DNA of 64,000 nucleotides from JAJCYL01 sp965206015 (GCA_965206015.1 CBDBIW010000016.1:930001-994000); one strand, 5' to 3'. Shown: positions 26,356 through 36,227, counted from the first letter of the stretch. The notes: generated from the letters alone by a model not told the origin. A program made the numbers and translations.

Positions 26356-26363
26356 TATATTTG
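26356..26363 (+). promoter_or_regulatory. Possible -7 promoter element before TonB receptor
   Basis: TATATTTG fits the Bacteroidota -7 consensus TAnnTTTG and lies 20 nt before the receptor start codon. No good TTTG element is found 19-21 nt upstream, so this is weak. Confidence 0.3.
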
Positions 26364-26382
26364 CGCCTGCAATAAATTTCAA

Positions 26383-28767
26383 TTGATGATAAGGTACTTA
26401 TCAATGATTTTTGTACTTAGTTCGGGACTTGTATATACAAGCATGGCCCAAGAAAAGTTTACGGTCAGTGGTTATCTACAGGATGCTTCAAGCGGTGAAA
26501 ACTTAATTGGTGCCACGATATATATTAAAGAAATTGAATCCGGTGCCGTGACCAATTTTTATGGTTTTTATTCGGTCACAATAGCTGCAGGAACTTACCA
26601 ATTCGAATTTCGATATTTAGGATATCTGCCATTAATCAAAGAGATAACTCTTAGTCAAAATGAGCGACTAGATCTGGAACTATCACCAAAAGGAACAGAG
26701 CTGGAAGAAATAATTATTGAAGCGGAACCGGAAGATATTAATGTTTCAGGTGTGCAAATGAGTACGAATAAGCTTGATATACAGTCAATTCAAAAATTGC
26801 CCTCTTTTTTTGGCGAGGTAGATGTTTTGAAAAGCATCCAGACACTACCCGGTGTGACTTCAGTTGGAGAAGGAACGACGGGGTTTAATGTAAGAGGTGG
26901 CGGAGTGGGCCAAAATCTAGTACTATTGGATGAAGCACCGGTCTATAACTCCTCACATCTGTTTGGTTTCTTTTCAGTCTTTAATCCTGATGCTGTGAAG
27001 GATATACAGTTGATCAAAGGAGGTATTCCCGCCCGATATGGTGGGAGAATTGCGTCAATCCTGGACATAAGAATGAAAGAAGGGAACAGCAAGAAAATGA
27101 CAGCACAGGGAGGCATAGGTAGTGTTTTCAGCCGTTTAGCAATTGAAGGACCAATTAAGAAAGATAAGGCTTCATTTATAGTCGCCGCCCGTCGCTCCTA
27201 CTTGGATGTATTTGCCAAAGCCTTTACAGATGTACTGGAAGACGGGGCAGCCCTAAATTTCTATGACCTTACACTTAAGACTAATTATGATATTAACCGC
27301 AAAAACAGAATATTTCTATCAGGATACTTTGGCAGAGATAACTTCAAGTTCGACCAGCAACAGGGATTTAACTGGGGAAATACTACGGCAACCTTAAGGT
27401 GGAATCACCTGTACAATGATCAGCTTTTTTCTAATTTGACCCTATTCTATAGCAATTATGACTATGAACTAGCTTTTGGAGAAGATGATCTTGACAAATT
27501 CAATTGGAATTCTGAGATAAATAGTTACGACTTAAAGCAAGAGTTTACCTATTTTATCAACCCACATAATGAGCTTTCATTCGGTGCGGATTTTTTATTG
27601 TATAATTTTGAGCCAGCCAATGCCATCGGAGTAAGCAATGGAGAGTCTCGGGACATCAGTATCCCAGAAAAAAATGCCCTGGAAACCTCCATATACATCT
27701 CAAATGATCAGACAATAGGTAAGAAAATAAGTATTCAGTACGGATTACGTTTTTCCAATTTCCTCTACCTCGGTGAGGGGCAATACTTCGACTTTGATGA
27801 GCCTGTCCCGGGAATACGCAAAAGGGTAACCGAAACATTTGAAGCCGATAAGTTTGAAATAATTGAAAGCTATACAAATCTTGAACCAAGAGCTTCAATA
27901 AAATATCAACTACCCTCAAACAGTTCTATAAAAGCTTCCTATAATCGAACTGCTCAATACATTCATTTGGTATCTAACACTACTGCATCGAATCCGTTAG
28001 ATAACTGGACGCCCAGTACAAATAATATTGAACCACAAACTGGACAACAATGGGTCTTAGGGTATTTCAGGAATTTTGGAAATAATAATATTGAAACTTC
28101 GGTTGAAACTTATTACAAGAAAACTGCTAACCAAATTGACTATATCGACGGGGCAGACATTTTGATCAATGAATTCCTTGAAGGAGACATGTTGTCAGGA
28201 AAAGGAAGAGCTTATGGGTTAGAATTTTTTGTAAAGAAAAATGGAGGTAGGGTAAACGGTTGGTTAAGCTACACCCTGGCCAGAACAGAATTGCAAGTGG
28301 ATGGCATCAATAATAACAATTGGTATCCGACAAGGTTCGACCAATTGCACAATCTCAAAATTGCTGCATTCTATGAAACTCAGGGGAGATGGTCCTTTTC
28401 TGCCAACTTCAGTTTGATTTCCAGTACTCCAACTACCTTTCCTACTTCCAGATTTCAAATCCAGGATTACACCATTCCGTTAAATTATTTTAACTCCAGA
28501 AATAATGTCCGAATTGCAGCGTTTCATCGACTTGATGTATCTGCAATATTGCAGGGAAGGAAGATCAGAAGAGGTAAAACTCGAAAAAATAAAAATTACT
28601 GGGTCTTTGGGGTCTACAACGTTTATGCCAGGAAAAATCCATTCTCAATTTACTTTGCTCAAGTTGATGAAACACCAATCGGAGGAAATCCAATTGAAAC
28701 TCAGGCAACTAAAGTTTCTATAATTGGCACTTTATTACCTTCAATATCTTATAATTTCAAGTTTTGA
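26383..28767 (+). CDS. TonB-dependent receptor with CarboxypepD_reg-like domain
   Basis: This 794-aa outer-membrane protein has a signal peptide ending SMAQ. Residues 24-105 form a carboxypeptidase-regulatory-like domain (FTVSGYLQDASSGENLIGAT, GFYSVTIAAGTYQFEFRYLG). The TonB plug follows (QTLPGVTSVGEGTTGFNVRG, DEAPVYNSSHLFGFFSVFN, GGIPARYGGRIASILDI), then a long beta-barrel with a C-terminal SISYNFKF. This receptor class is typically followed by a DUF4249 lipoprotein, as here. It takes up an unknown ligand with TonB energy. It is shorter than SusC proteins, and no SusD homologue is present. Confidence 0.9.
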   Translation: MMIRYLSMIFVLSSGLVYTSMAQEKFTVSGYLQDASSGENLIGATIYIKEIESGAVTNFYGFYSVTIAAGTYQFEFRYLGYLPLIKEITLSQNERLDLELSPKGTELEEIIIEAEPEDINVSGVQMSTNKLDIQSIQKLPSFFGEVDVLKSIQTLPGVTSVGEGTTGFNVRGGGVGQNLVLLDEAPVYNSSHLFGFFSVFNPDAVKDIQLIKGGIPARYGGRIASILDIRMKEGNSKKMTAQGGIGSVFSRLAIEGPIKKDKASFIVAARRSYLDVFAKAFTDVLEDGAALNFYDLTLKTNYDINRKNRIFLSGYFGRDNFKFDQQQGFNWGNTTATLRWNHLYNDQLFSNLTLFYSNYDYELAFGEDDLDKFNWNSEINSYDLKQEFTYFINPHNELSFGADFLLYNFEPANAIGVSNGESRDISIPEKNALETSIYISNDQTIGKKISIQYGLRFSNFLYLGEGQYFDFDEPVPGIRKRVTETFEADKFEIIESYTNLEPRASIKYQLPSNSSIKASYNRTAQYIHLVSNTTASNPLDNWTPSTNNIEPQTGQQWVLGYFRNFGNNNIETSVETYYKKTANQIDYIDGADILINEFLEGDMLSGKGRAYGLEFFVKKNGGRVNGWLSYTLARTELQVDGINNNNWYPTRFDQLHNLKIAAFYETQGRWSFSANFSLISSTPTTFPTSRFQIQDYTIPLNYFNSRNNVRIAAFHRLDVSAILQGRKIRRGKTRKNKNYWVFGVYNVYARKNPFSIYFAQVDETPIGGNPIETQATKVSIIGTLLPSISYNFKF

Positions 28768-28772
28768 GTTCC

Positions 28773-29735
28773 ATGCAAAGAGCTAGAATTCATCCATTTA
28801 TTAGCTTGCAAGTGCCTACCAAAATTCGAAGCACAATCTTATTAATGATTGGAGCGTCGTTCTCCATAGCTTGTGAAGATCGAATTAGTCCAACGCTGCA
28901 AGATGCGCCAGCGTTAGTTGTAGTGGATGCCTGGATCAACACAAAGATTGAACCCCAGATTATCAGGTTGACCCAGTCTCAACCCTATTTCGATAATTCA
29001 GTGGCAGATCTGATTAATGGAGCATTAGTAAGCATTGAAGATAGCGAAGGGACAGTCTATCCATTTACAGAGCAGACTGATGGCACCTATCAATGGAATC
29101 CATCCAATGGGGTTCCATTCGGTCATGTTGGCCTAAGTTACATACTAAATATTCAAACAGCTGATGCCACTTTTACGGCACAGTCAGCAATGAATCGAGT
29201 CCCGTTAATTGATAGTGTCACCTTTCGCTTTGAGGAAAAGAATTTTATCCTGCCTGATAGTTATTGGGCGGAATTTTGGTCCAGGGATTTCGCAGGAATT
29301 GGGGATACCTACTGGATTAAGTCTTATAAAAATGGTCAGTTTTTGAACAATCCCGATGAAATCAATATAGCGTTTGATGCCGGGTTCAGTGAAGGCGGAA
29401 ATATTGATGGCCTGTTGTTTATACCACCAATTAGAGATGCCATTAATCCACTTGACCAAGACGAGGATGATGAGTTTCTGTCACCGTTTGATGATGGTGA
29501 TGAAATTGTGGTAGAGATTTTTTCAATAACAAACGAGGCATTTATTTTCCTCAATGAAATGGCGTTACAGATTAACAGGCCTGGAGGGTTTGGTGAATTA
29601 TTTGCAACCCCATTGAGCAACGTCCCAACCAACATAGTAAGTTCAAATCCACATGAAACTGTGGTTGGATTCTTCAATATTTCCGCTGTAACCTCAAGTA
29701 GTAAGATACTGGATGTAAATCAGGTGCCTCGTTAA
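28773..29735 (+). CDS. DUF4249-family lipoprotein
   Basis: This is a lipoprotein of about 320 aa. The frame opens at a TTG (28764), but the ATG at 28773 avoids overlap with the receptor stop. The lipobox is FSIAC-E near residue 34. The DUF4249 pattern is clear: LVVVDAWINTKIEPQIIRLT, GALVSIEDSEGTVYPFTE, FGHVGLSYILNIQTADATFT and a C-terminal GGFGELFATPLSNVPTNIV. It is co-transcribed with the TonB receptor and probably acts as its surface-exposed partner. It converges on the cyclase gene with a 4-bp overlap. Confidence 0.85.
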   Translation: MQRARIHPFISLQVPTKIRSTILLMIGASFSIACEDRISPTLQDAPALVVVDAWINTKIEPQIIRLTQSQPYFDNSVADLINGALVSIEDSEGTVYPFTEQTDGTYQWNPSNGVPFGHVGLSYILNIQTADATFTAQSAMNRVPLIDSVTFRFEEKNFILPDSYWAEFWSRDFAGIGDTYWIKSYKNGQFLNNPDEINIAFDAGFSEGGNIDGLLFIPPIRDAINPLDQDEDDEFLSPFDDGDEIVVEIFSITNEAFIFLNEMALQINRPGGFGELFATPLSNVPTNIVSSNPHETVVGFFNISAVTSSSKILDVNQVPR

Positions 29736-30841
29736 GACGGTTTCTTTTCTATTAAACGTATTTCATATAGTCTTGGCCATAATTTACCAGTAACAAAAAG
29801 TCGTTTATTGGTTTCATCGTAGGCAATGCCATTAAGCACACCGGGGGCTGGAAGCCTGTCAGTTTTGGCATTCAGTAAGTCTGCCAAATCAATTCTTGAC
29901 TGCACCTTACCTGTCTTTGGGTCGATCACTACAATATCATCGGTCAGATAGACATTCGCATAAATTGAACCATCGATGTATTCCAATTCGTTCAATTGTG
30001 GCACAGGGCCATTATTGTCATAAACCTTTAATAATCTGGTTTCTTGTAATGTCTCTGGATCCAGAAAATGTAGATTCTCGAATCGATCAGTCATTACCAG
30101 CTCATTTTCAACCGTCGTAATTCCCCAACCCTCCGTTGGATAGTTAAAGGTTTTAATCTGTTCAAAACCCTCAATTGAATAAACAAATCCCTGATTTGAG
30201 GTCCAGGTGAGCTGAATAATTTGGTCCTTCCAAAGCGTTATTCCTTCTCCAAAATACTGATCTGGCAGAAAAGCTTGCTCAAGTACCCGACCCGTTGTCA
30301 ATTCAACCTTTCTCAAACCTGACTCTCCTTTCTTTCCGGTATTTTCATATAGGAATCCATCGTGAAAAAAAAGTCCTTGAGTATAGGCATCAGGATCATG
30401 AGTATAATAAGTGACTCGTTGATAGGTATATTCGGTCGGTACTATGTCCGACAACATTTCTACAACGAACGTATGCAACTCTTTTCCCTTGATAGAGGTG
30501 GCTTCAATTTTTATGGTATGTTTTCCAGGCAGAATATCACTGGTAACCATTTCTAACTGGCCGCCTTCTGACAAAATTTCGTTTTTACCAAAAGTCATTA
30601 GCACACTGTCAACTTTCACATCACTCTCAATCAATATTCTGATTTTAATTGTATCGCCAATGGTGAATTTCTGATTGTTTAATAACCCTTCAACGGATGT
30701 TATTTTTGTGCTTTTGGGTTGCAGTATCTCAGTCTCTGACAGCTTATCCTGCTCAGTATTTTCCCCACAACTGGAAATCAGCAGCAGCATACTAAAAAAT
30801 AATCCAATAATATATTTACTGTGTGATCTCATCAGAATCAA
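29732..30841 (-). CDS. Glutaminyl-peptide cyclotransferase-like lipoprotein
   Basis: This protein is 369 aa from 30841; the in-frame ATG at 30832 (MRSHSKYIIGLFFSMLLLIS) gives a normal lipoprotein signal with the lipobox ISSC-G. Residues 35-130 are an Ig-like domain. Residues 135-360 form the five-bladed propeller of bacterial/plant-type glutaminyl cyclase: HDPDAYTQGLFFHDGFLYEN, ESGLRKVELTTGRVL, FGEGITLWKDQIIQLTW, LNELEYIDGSIYANVYLTDD and PAPGVLNGIAYDETNKRLFV. Such enzymes convert N-terminal Gln to pyroglutamate on exported proteins. Confidence 0.85.
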   Translation of the reverse strand: MILMRSHSKYIIGLFFSMLLLISSCGENTEQDKLSETEILQPKSTKITSVEGLLNNQKFTIGDTIKIRILIESDVKVDSVLMTFGKNEILSEGGQLEMVTSDILPGKHTIKIEATSIKGKELHTFVVEMLSDIVPTEYTYQRVTYYTHDPDAYTQGLFFHDGFLYENTGKKGESGLRKVELTTGRVLEQAFLPDQYFGEGITLWKDQIIQLTWTSNQGFVYSIEGFEQIKTFNYPTEGWGITTVENELVMTDRFENLHFLDPETLQETRLLKVYDNNGPVPQLNELEYIDGSIYANVYLTDDIVVIDPKTGKVQSRIDLADLLNAKTDRLPAPGVLNGIAYDETNKRLFVTGKLWPRLYEIRLIEKKPS

Positions 30842-30964
30842 TTCTATCTATTAATTAGCAGTTTAAAGTTCCTTCCCCGGATGTTTCTCTAATTACTTTG
30901 CAAACCTATATATGATTTTACAGCCCCGAGGTGATTTTTCAGGGTGTTTAAAATATTTGTTTGG

Positions 30965-31635
30965 CTATTTCCCATCTGAAACAGTCATTCCATCTTCCAG
31001 ATGTACTATCGGGGAACCATATCCGGCATTCCTTTCCGAATGTGTGACCTGGATAATAGTCATGCCTTCATTATTCAACTCCTTAAATACCTCCATGATC
31101 TCAGCACCTTGTTCCGAGTGCAGGTTACCCGTAGGTTCGTCAGTCAGTAACAGCTTTGGTTTGCCAACAATTGCTCTCGCTACCCCGACCATCTGTTGCT
31201 GGCCTCCTGATAACTGTTCTGGGAAAAGGTCTTTCTTGGCTACCATTTGAAACCTGTCTAACATCTCTGTTACCATACCCGCTCTTTCTTTGCCTTTGAC
31301 ACCTTTGTATAACAAGGGGGTTTCAATGTTTTCGTAGACTGTTAGTTCATCTATTAAATGGTAAGCCTGGAAGATAAATCCCATGTGGTTTTTGTGCAGG
31401 TTCGAAGTTTTGCGCTCACTGAATTTATAGACTGGCTCGTCAAGAAAGTAATATTCTCCAGCCGAGGGCTTATCCAACATGCCGATAATATTCAGAAGTG
31501 TAGACTTTCCAGACCCACTTGGCCCATTACACTCCTAAATTCACCTTGCTATAGCTCAAAATCAACTCCTTTTAAAATAAAAATACGTTGAAACCTAGAA
31601 TCAACGTACTTGCCTACATTAGTGAGTTTGACCAT
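30965..31635 (-). pseudogene. Broken ABC transporter ATPase (LolD/MacB type)
   Basis: From ATG 31635 the frame reads MVKLTNVGKYVDSRFQRIFI and LKGVDFEL, then hits TAG. Right after, the Walker A region (expected MGPSGSGKST) has lost one base. The intact remainder, 30965-31480, carries the Q-loop region (MGFIFQAYHLIDELTVYENI), the signature LSGGQQQ followed by MVGVARA where the family has R-VA-ARA, and Walker B KLLLTDEPTGNL. The nonsense codon, the frameshift in Walker A and the altered signature show loss of function. A matching FtsX-type permease remnant lies far away at 60.6 kb. Confidence 0.85.
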
Positions 31636-31849
31636 TGTTTGTTAGTTTTTGAATTTTTGACACGGTTATAAAAGAACCTGAAATTTAGCCATTTGCTGCA
31701 AAAGGAGCAGAATATAATTATTTGGTTTCAATAGCCGTCCTAAGCGAATAGAAAAGAAAGGGGACAATTTATCTGAAAGTTATCATGGAGGTGCAAAAAA
31801 AGAACCCCTTTCCTGAATGCTAAACCTCATGCTATTTTCTCAAATCATT

Positions 31850-32677
31850 TCCAAACTCGGCTATCGGTCCATTGACAGGGCATCCCGCTATCTTCCAATC
31901 ATCTTTATTAATGGTTGCAGGAGTTGTTCATTCACCATTTACCCATCTAACGATTGACATGTCGCGGATTTCTTCTTCTGAGCGATCCCGATAAACAAAT
32001 ATCGGCCCATTGGTGGTGGTTGCTCCGCCAGTCTGACAGCAATCACAAACACGGTCATCGAGCTCTACCTCGTTTTTCAAAGTTCCATCTGCTTTGATTA
32101 TTGCACTTCTTATGGTCATGGCACCATGGCTGGTAGTGCTTTCATGGTCTGTTGCTTCTGTATTCCGACCGTCCAACCATGCTGCAATAAATTGATCTTC
32201 GTAGGGTAGCATGGTCACAAATCCATGCTCGGTTGGAGTACCATCTGTATGAGGAATGAAGTCTTCTGACCAATCTTGGGCATCTCCTGCCGATTGAGTC
32301 ATGTGTACATCGTATGAATAGGTGCCTGAACTGCTCTTGGCCAGAAAATGTGCCAACATTCGTCCCTTATCGTGAATGCTCAACATAGGATAATCGGCCC
32401 AATTAATAAACCAATCAGACCCACGGGCAATCTCTTGAGGATCTGTCCAGTTTTCTCCAGATAATGTCGCGTATTTGAGAATGACTTCTTCGTCTTTATT
32501 TTCCACCCATGACAGATATAATTGATCCTTGGGTCCTTTAGTTAAAAAGGGTAAGGAACTATTCTCACCAACTGTAGAAGTCAAATTTTCAATAGTCGGC
32601 TATGGGTTTCCCTGCATTTTTTCAGGAGTGTATGCAAGTAGGATTTGTAGCCCAAATAGAGGAATAAAGTATTTCAT
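31850..32677 (-). pseudogene. Broken sialidase-like (BNR repeat) secreted protein
   Basis: The gene starts at 32677 with MKYFIPLFGLQILLAYTPEK, a signal peptide, then meets an in-frame TAG after MQGNP. It continues through 31928-32584 with LPFLTKGPKDQLYLSWVENK, IARGSDWFINWADYPMLSIH, FIAAWLDGRNTE and VCDCCQTGGATTTNGPIFVY, a beta-propeller typical of exo-alpha-sialidase-like proteins. At VNGE the next codon is TGA where TGG is expected, because the same frame goes on with TTPATINKDDWKIAGCPVNG before further stops. Two nonsense mutations and C-terminal loss make it a pseudogene. Confidence 0.8.
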
Positions 32678-32687
32678 AAGATGCAAT

Positions 32688-32860
32688 TTAAACATTGACT
32701 GCTTCAAAAGATATAGCTATATTGTCCCAACTGATAGTAATTATGCCTTTCGTTTCATCTATCTCGTTTGTCTCGTAAGTGAGCGACTCCGTCGGTTCAC
32801 TTAGATTAATAGGTTGTGCTGTAATTCTGACCACATCTTCCGCAAATATTCGTTGACGTA
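32688..32860 (-). pseudogene. C-terminal remnant, possibly DUF2911
   Basis: A short minus-strand frame reads RIFAEDVVRITAQPINLSEP, then TESLTYETNEIDETKGIITI, and ends SWDNIAISFEAVNV. The last part resembles the C-terminal strand pattern of DUF2911 proteins (LxLxWDNxxVxV). No start or N-terminal half is present. Confidence 0.35.
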
Positions 32861-32867
32861 TATTTTA

Positions 32868-34655
32868 TTAATTCATTTCTTCTTCAATGCTGCCACAAGT
32901 AAGCATTGCATCACCGAAATAGGGATTCAACACTTCTTCAGAATCACTTAACCAGAAAGCTCCTTTATTGTCAAAGGCCATAGGGCAGAATTGTCGGTAT
33001 CCTCCGGTTTTAACCTGATATTTCTTTAGGGTTTGGTAAAGCTGGTCGCTTAGAGGGGACAGTGACTCCCGGATTTTCTCCACATCAGATTGGTCAAGAA
33101 TAGCCTGCGTGGAAAGCTTCAAAACCAGGAAATCTTTCACCCACTCATTGTGCGCATTACCTTTTACTAACGACATATCAACACCATTGACGGCAGCCAT
33201 CAAAGGACTTGCCTTTTGCTTGGTGGAATTAACATCTGTTTCGATTAATGCGTCTTTTAAAGGAAGGTACACTTCAAACACTTTCCTTAGTTGATTTCTG
33301 AATTCACTGCTTACCTCGAACAATTCGTTACTGATATTGACTTCGGGCTGATTCATTTGATGTTGGCTATGGTCAATGCCTTGGTCGTTTTCCATTTCCA
33401 TTGTTCCATGATCATGCTTGTGGGATTTTTTACCTCCTTCAGGGTTCATCATGCTTTGCATGCCTTGTAACTGTGCCGCAGCATCAATGAAAAAGACGCC
33501 GTTTACTACAATCAGGTCTCCCTCCTCCAGTCCTTCCATAATGATATAATGATCGTCAATGGCATTGCCTAAAACGACTTCTATCATTTGAAAACCAGGC
33601 CCATCTTCACTTAGTTGACGATAGACGATTGAGCGTTTGCCAGTCCAAAGAACAGCACTCTTGGGTATGGAGATTTCACTGGCTCCATTACCATTTTTGA
33701 TTATCCCTTCCACCAACATCTCTGGCTTCAATCTTTGAGCTGCATTATTCACTGAAATCCTAACTGAGGTAGTCCGGGTACGAGGATTTACCACCTGGTC
33801 GATAAATTCAACTTTGCCTTTAAAGCTTTCGCCGGGGTAAGCCTTCACAGAGAAGGCAATCTCATTACCGGTTTTAATCCTTTTGAGATCTTGCTCATAA
33901 GCATCGAATAAGACCCAGACACGACTGAGATCGGAAACTTCAAAAAGCTCATCCCCCTGCTTCAGATGATCTCCAACCTGGACATTCTTAACCGTTACAA
34001 CACCGGAGATATCTGCGATAATGTCAAACCTGGTTTGAACTTCGTTAGAAACCTCCAATGCTTTTACCTGTTCGGGAGAGAGTTTCCAGTTTTCGAATTT
34101 CCTTCGGGCTGCAGCCACGAGGTTTGGGTACTTATCAGCCAGCCGTAATGCCTCTTTCAGTTCTTTTTGAGCGGTTACCAATTCCGGAGAGTAAATAGTA
34201 GCAATTTTTTGACCCAGACGAATATTTTGACCGGTGAAATCAACGTACAGCTTTTCAATTCTACCCGGGATATGTAGCACCTGGCTTTTAATCCGGCTTT
34301 CATCTGTTTCAATTTTTCCACTCAGTCGAATTTGACTTTCACCAGTGCCGGAAGTCACCTTAATGGTCTGAATATTGGCCAGCTTCATAGCACTTTCAGA
34401 CATGGTCAATGCGTTAGGATTGCTGTTGTCACTAGTTTGCTGAAGAGGAATTAGTGCCATACCACAAAAGGGACATTTCCCGGCAGCATCTTGCTTTACC
34501 TGAGGATGCATTGAACAGGTCCAGGTTTTTGTGGTGCCTCCGGAGTGGTCATGATTTTCAGTCATGGTGTCATTTCCTCCAAAAAATAGCCAACCCAATA
34601 GCAATCCAGTGGATAGGGTGACGATTGAGGTGATGTTGAATTTTATGTTCTTCAT
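32868..34655 (-). CDS. cusB: CusB-type periplasmic adaptor of a metal RND efflux pump
   Basis: This 595-aa protein has an N-terminal membrane anchor. A heavy-metal-binding domain (WTCSMHPQVKQDAAGKCPFC and GM, residues 45-68) follows, with the CxMHP and CPxCGM motifs. The HlyD-like adaptor with lipoyl and barrel parts comes next (IPGRIEKLYVDFTGQNIRLG, GVVTVKNVQVGDHLKQGDEL). After a His/Met-rich linker (HKHDHGTMEMEND) there is a C-terminal DUF3347-like domain (QFCPMAFDNKGAFWL). It links CusA to the TolC channel and hands over Cu(I)/Ag(I). It is the last gene of a four-gene operon, 10 nt after the TolC gene. Confidence 0.9.
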   Translation of the reverse strand: MKNIKFNITSIVTLSTGLLLGWLFFGGNDTMTENHDHSGGTTKTWTCSMHPQVKQDAAGKCPFCGMALIPLQQTSDNSNPNALTMSESAMKLANIQTIKVTSGTGESQIRLSGKIETDESRIKSQVLHIPGRIEKLYVDFTGQNIRLGQKIATIYSPELVTAQKELKEALRLADKYPNLVAAARRKFENWKLSPEQVKALEVSNEVQTRFDIIADISGVVTVKNVQVGDHLKQGDELFEVSDLSRVWVLFDAYEQDLKRIKTGNEIAFSVKAYPGESFKGKVEFIDQVVNPRTRTTSVRISVNNAAQRLKPEMLVEGIIKNGNGASEISIPKSAVLWTGKRSIVYRQLSEDGPGFQMIEVVLGNAIDDHYIIMEGLEEGDLIVVNGVFFIDAAAQLQGMQSMMNPEGGKKSHKHDHGTMEMENDQGIDHSQHQMNQPEVNISNELFEVSSEFRNQLRKVFEVYLPLKDALIETDVNSTKQKASPLMAAVNGVDMSLVKGNAHNEWVKDFLVLKLSTQAILDQSDVEKIRESLSPLSDQLYQTLKKYQVKTGGYRQFCPMAFDNKGAFWLSDSEEVLNPYFGDAMLTCGSIEEEMN

Positions 34656-34665
34656 GTTTGTAATG

Positions 34666-35889
34666 TTAAATCTCGTTACCGGTTAAATAAGTTATTTGTG
34701 CATAGGTGACTTTCAGGTCTGCGAAAGCGTTGTGCCATGCTTTTTGATAATTCAATTGTTGTTCCTGCATCTTGATCAACTCTTCAAAATTTGCTTGATC
34801 GGATGTATAGGAAGTGAGTAGCAAGTCGATGGCCTCTGCAGTCTCTTCAATTTGCTTTTCATACAATTGAAGATTCTTCCTTGCCTTATTCAGGTTATAC
34901 AATTGGTTTTCATAATTGGTGGTTAGGCTTAATGCTGTAGCTTCATATTCATATTGTCGAGCCTGCTTCATTAGTTCGGCCTCCTTTGAAGCAGCTTTGT
35001 ATTTTTTACCAAAAATTGGCAGGTTGATATTGACCATGGGCATAAAGGCATTTTTGCCATTGTTTGGAATGTCCATATTAGATATTTGATCGACTACCAG
35101 ATAATCCAATCCAAACCCGAGGCGAGGTTTCGATTGCAGTTTTACCAGGTCGATCCGTTCCTCATATGAACTAATTTGGTAGTTGAGACTTTTAAGGGCA
35201 GGATGTTGCTCAATAGAAGTGGTGGATTCGGCCAATACTGCTGATGTTGTTTTGCCTTGAAAGATTTGGACTTCTTCATCAGCAGACCTTCCAATCGTGA
35301 GGTTAAAATTTCGTTTAGCAGTCTGTAATAAATCGTCATTTAGAGAGATGCTGTTTTCCAGCGCATTGATTTCTATGCCAATTTTAATTACATCAACCAA
35401 TGTTCCCTGGTTATTTTCAAATCGCTGAGTCGCCAATGTTTTCAATGTTTCGAAAAGTGTCCTGTTTTCCTCCGTCAGTTCACCAATCGCCCGAAGGTTT
35501 ACCAATTCGTAATATTGTTTGGTTACCTCCAGGTCCAGTGACCTTTTCTCATTTTCAAAGGATTCAAATCTTGCCTTGGCTAGTTCAGCGGCTACAGATT
35601 TTTCTTTACCCGGGGTGCCAAACCAGGGGAACATCTGAGAGAGGGAGAATTTTATCTTTTGCGGCCCAACCCTAGTTTCTACTGGACTAATAAAATAGCC
35701 AAATGATAGTTGTGGGTCTGGCAACACCCCTGATTGAGGGACCCTTTCAAGAGCTGCCAGATATTCATTGTAGACCGATTTTAACCCTGGATGGCTTTCA
35801 GCCGCAAGTACTTTATACTCGGCCAGCGGATTTTGGGCGAATACAGTCCTGGTTATAAACAATAGCAATATGATTGGATAGATCTTCAT
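34666..35889 (-). CDS. TolC-family outer-membrane efflux protein (CusC role)
   Basis: This 407-aa protein has a signal peptide (MKIYPIILLLFITRTVFAQ) and two long coiled-coil repeats typical of outer-membrane factors (YLAALERVPQSGVLPDPQLS; QLYNLNKARKNLQLYEKQIE). It forms the outer-membrane exit duct for the CusA pump. Its start codon overlaps the stop of the short upstream gene (TAATG), which shows tight coupling. Confidence 0.88.
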   Translation of the reverse strand: MKIYPIILLLFITRTVFAQNPLAEYKVLAAESHPGLKSVYNEYLAALERVPQSGVLPDPQLSFGYFISPVETRVGPQKIKFSLSQMFPWFGTPGKEKSVAAELAKARFESFENEKRSLDLEVTKQYYELVNLRAIGELTEENRTLFETLKTLATQRFENNQGTLVDVIKIGIEINALENSISLNDDLLQTAKRNFNLTIGRSADEEVQIFQGKTTSAVLAESTTSIEQHPALKSLNYQISSYEERIDLVKLQSKPRLGFGLDYLVVDQISNMDIPNNGKNAFMPMVNINLPIFGKKYKAASKEAELMKQARQYEYEATALSLTTNYENQLYNLNKARKNLQLYEKQIEETAEAIDLLLTSYTSDQANFEELIKMQEQQLNYQKAWHNAFADLKVTYAQITYLTGNEI

Positions 35890-36227
35890 TAGACTGCTGT
35901 TTTTGGTACAGATAATTTTATAGCTTTCATAATTTTCAGGGCATCAATATGGCCGGTCAATCTTTTGTCATCGGTGATGAAGTGCATGTGAATGTTGGAC
36001 GTGTGATGAGTAAAAATTCCCTGGTGATTTTTGGAGTAAAAGCCTACAATCCGAACTGACTCGGCAAGTAGTGTTCTGTGCAGTCCAGAGTTCTTGTGCT
36101 TTTCGTGTGTATGAATCTTGTCATTCGGATCCCGGGAAATCACATGCCAGTCGATTTTTCCGGCTTTGCCCTCTAACAGAAAAGGGAAAGACTCCCTTGC
36201 TGTTGTAATTGTTATCAAGTACCTCAT
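35889..36227 (-). CDS. Short acetolactate-decarboxylase-like protein in Cus operon
   Basis: This 112-aa protein overlaps CusA at its start (ATGA) and the TolC gene at its end (TAATG). The segment VGFYSKNHQGIFTHHTSNIH, then MHFITDDKRLTGHIDALK, follows the C-terminal zinc-site pattern of alpha-acetolactate decarboxylase (HxHF...D...GHv). FPFLLEGKAGKIDWHVIS matches the start of that half. Full decarboxylases are about 240-260 aa, so only the C-terminal half is present. No other acetoin gene is nearby. Given the position, a periplasmic or cytosolic metal-binding helper is a reasonable inference; no signal peptide is evident. Eleven histidines in 112 residues support metal binding. Confidence 0.6.
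   Translation of the reverse strand: MRYLITITTARESFPFLLEGKAGKIDWHVISRDPNDKIHTHEKHKNSGLHRTLLAESVRIVGFYSKNHQGIFTHHTSNIHMHFITDDKRLTGHIDALKIMKAIKLSVPKTAV

Noticed and set aside
31850..32677. Alternative genetic code or recoding of TGA/TAG
   Set aside because: Intact genes use TGG for Trp and end with TGA, TAG or TAA. The interrupted genes also carry frameshifts and deletions, so decay is the simpler explanation.
35889..36227. Functional acetolactate decarboxylase of an acetoin pathway
   Set aside because: The protein is half the usual length, and no acetolactate synthase or acetoin gene is nearby.
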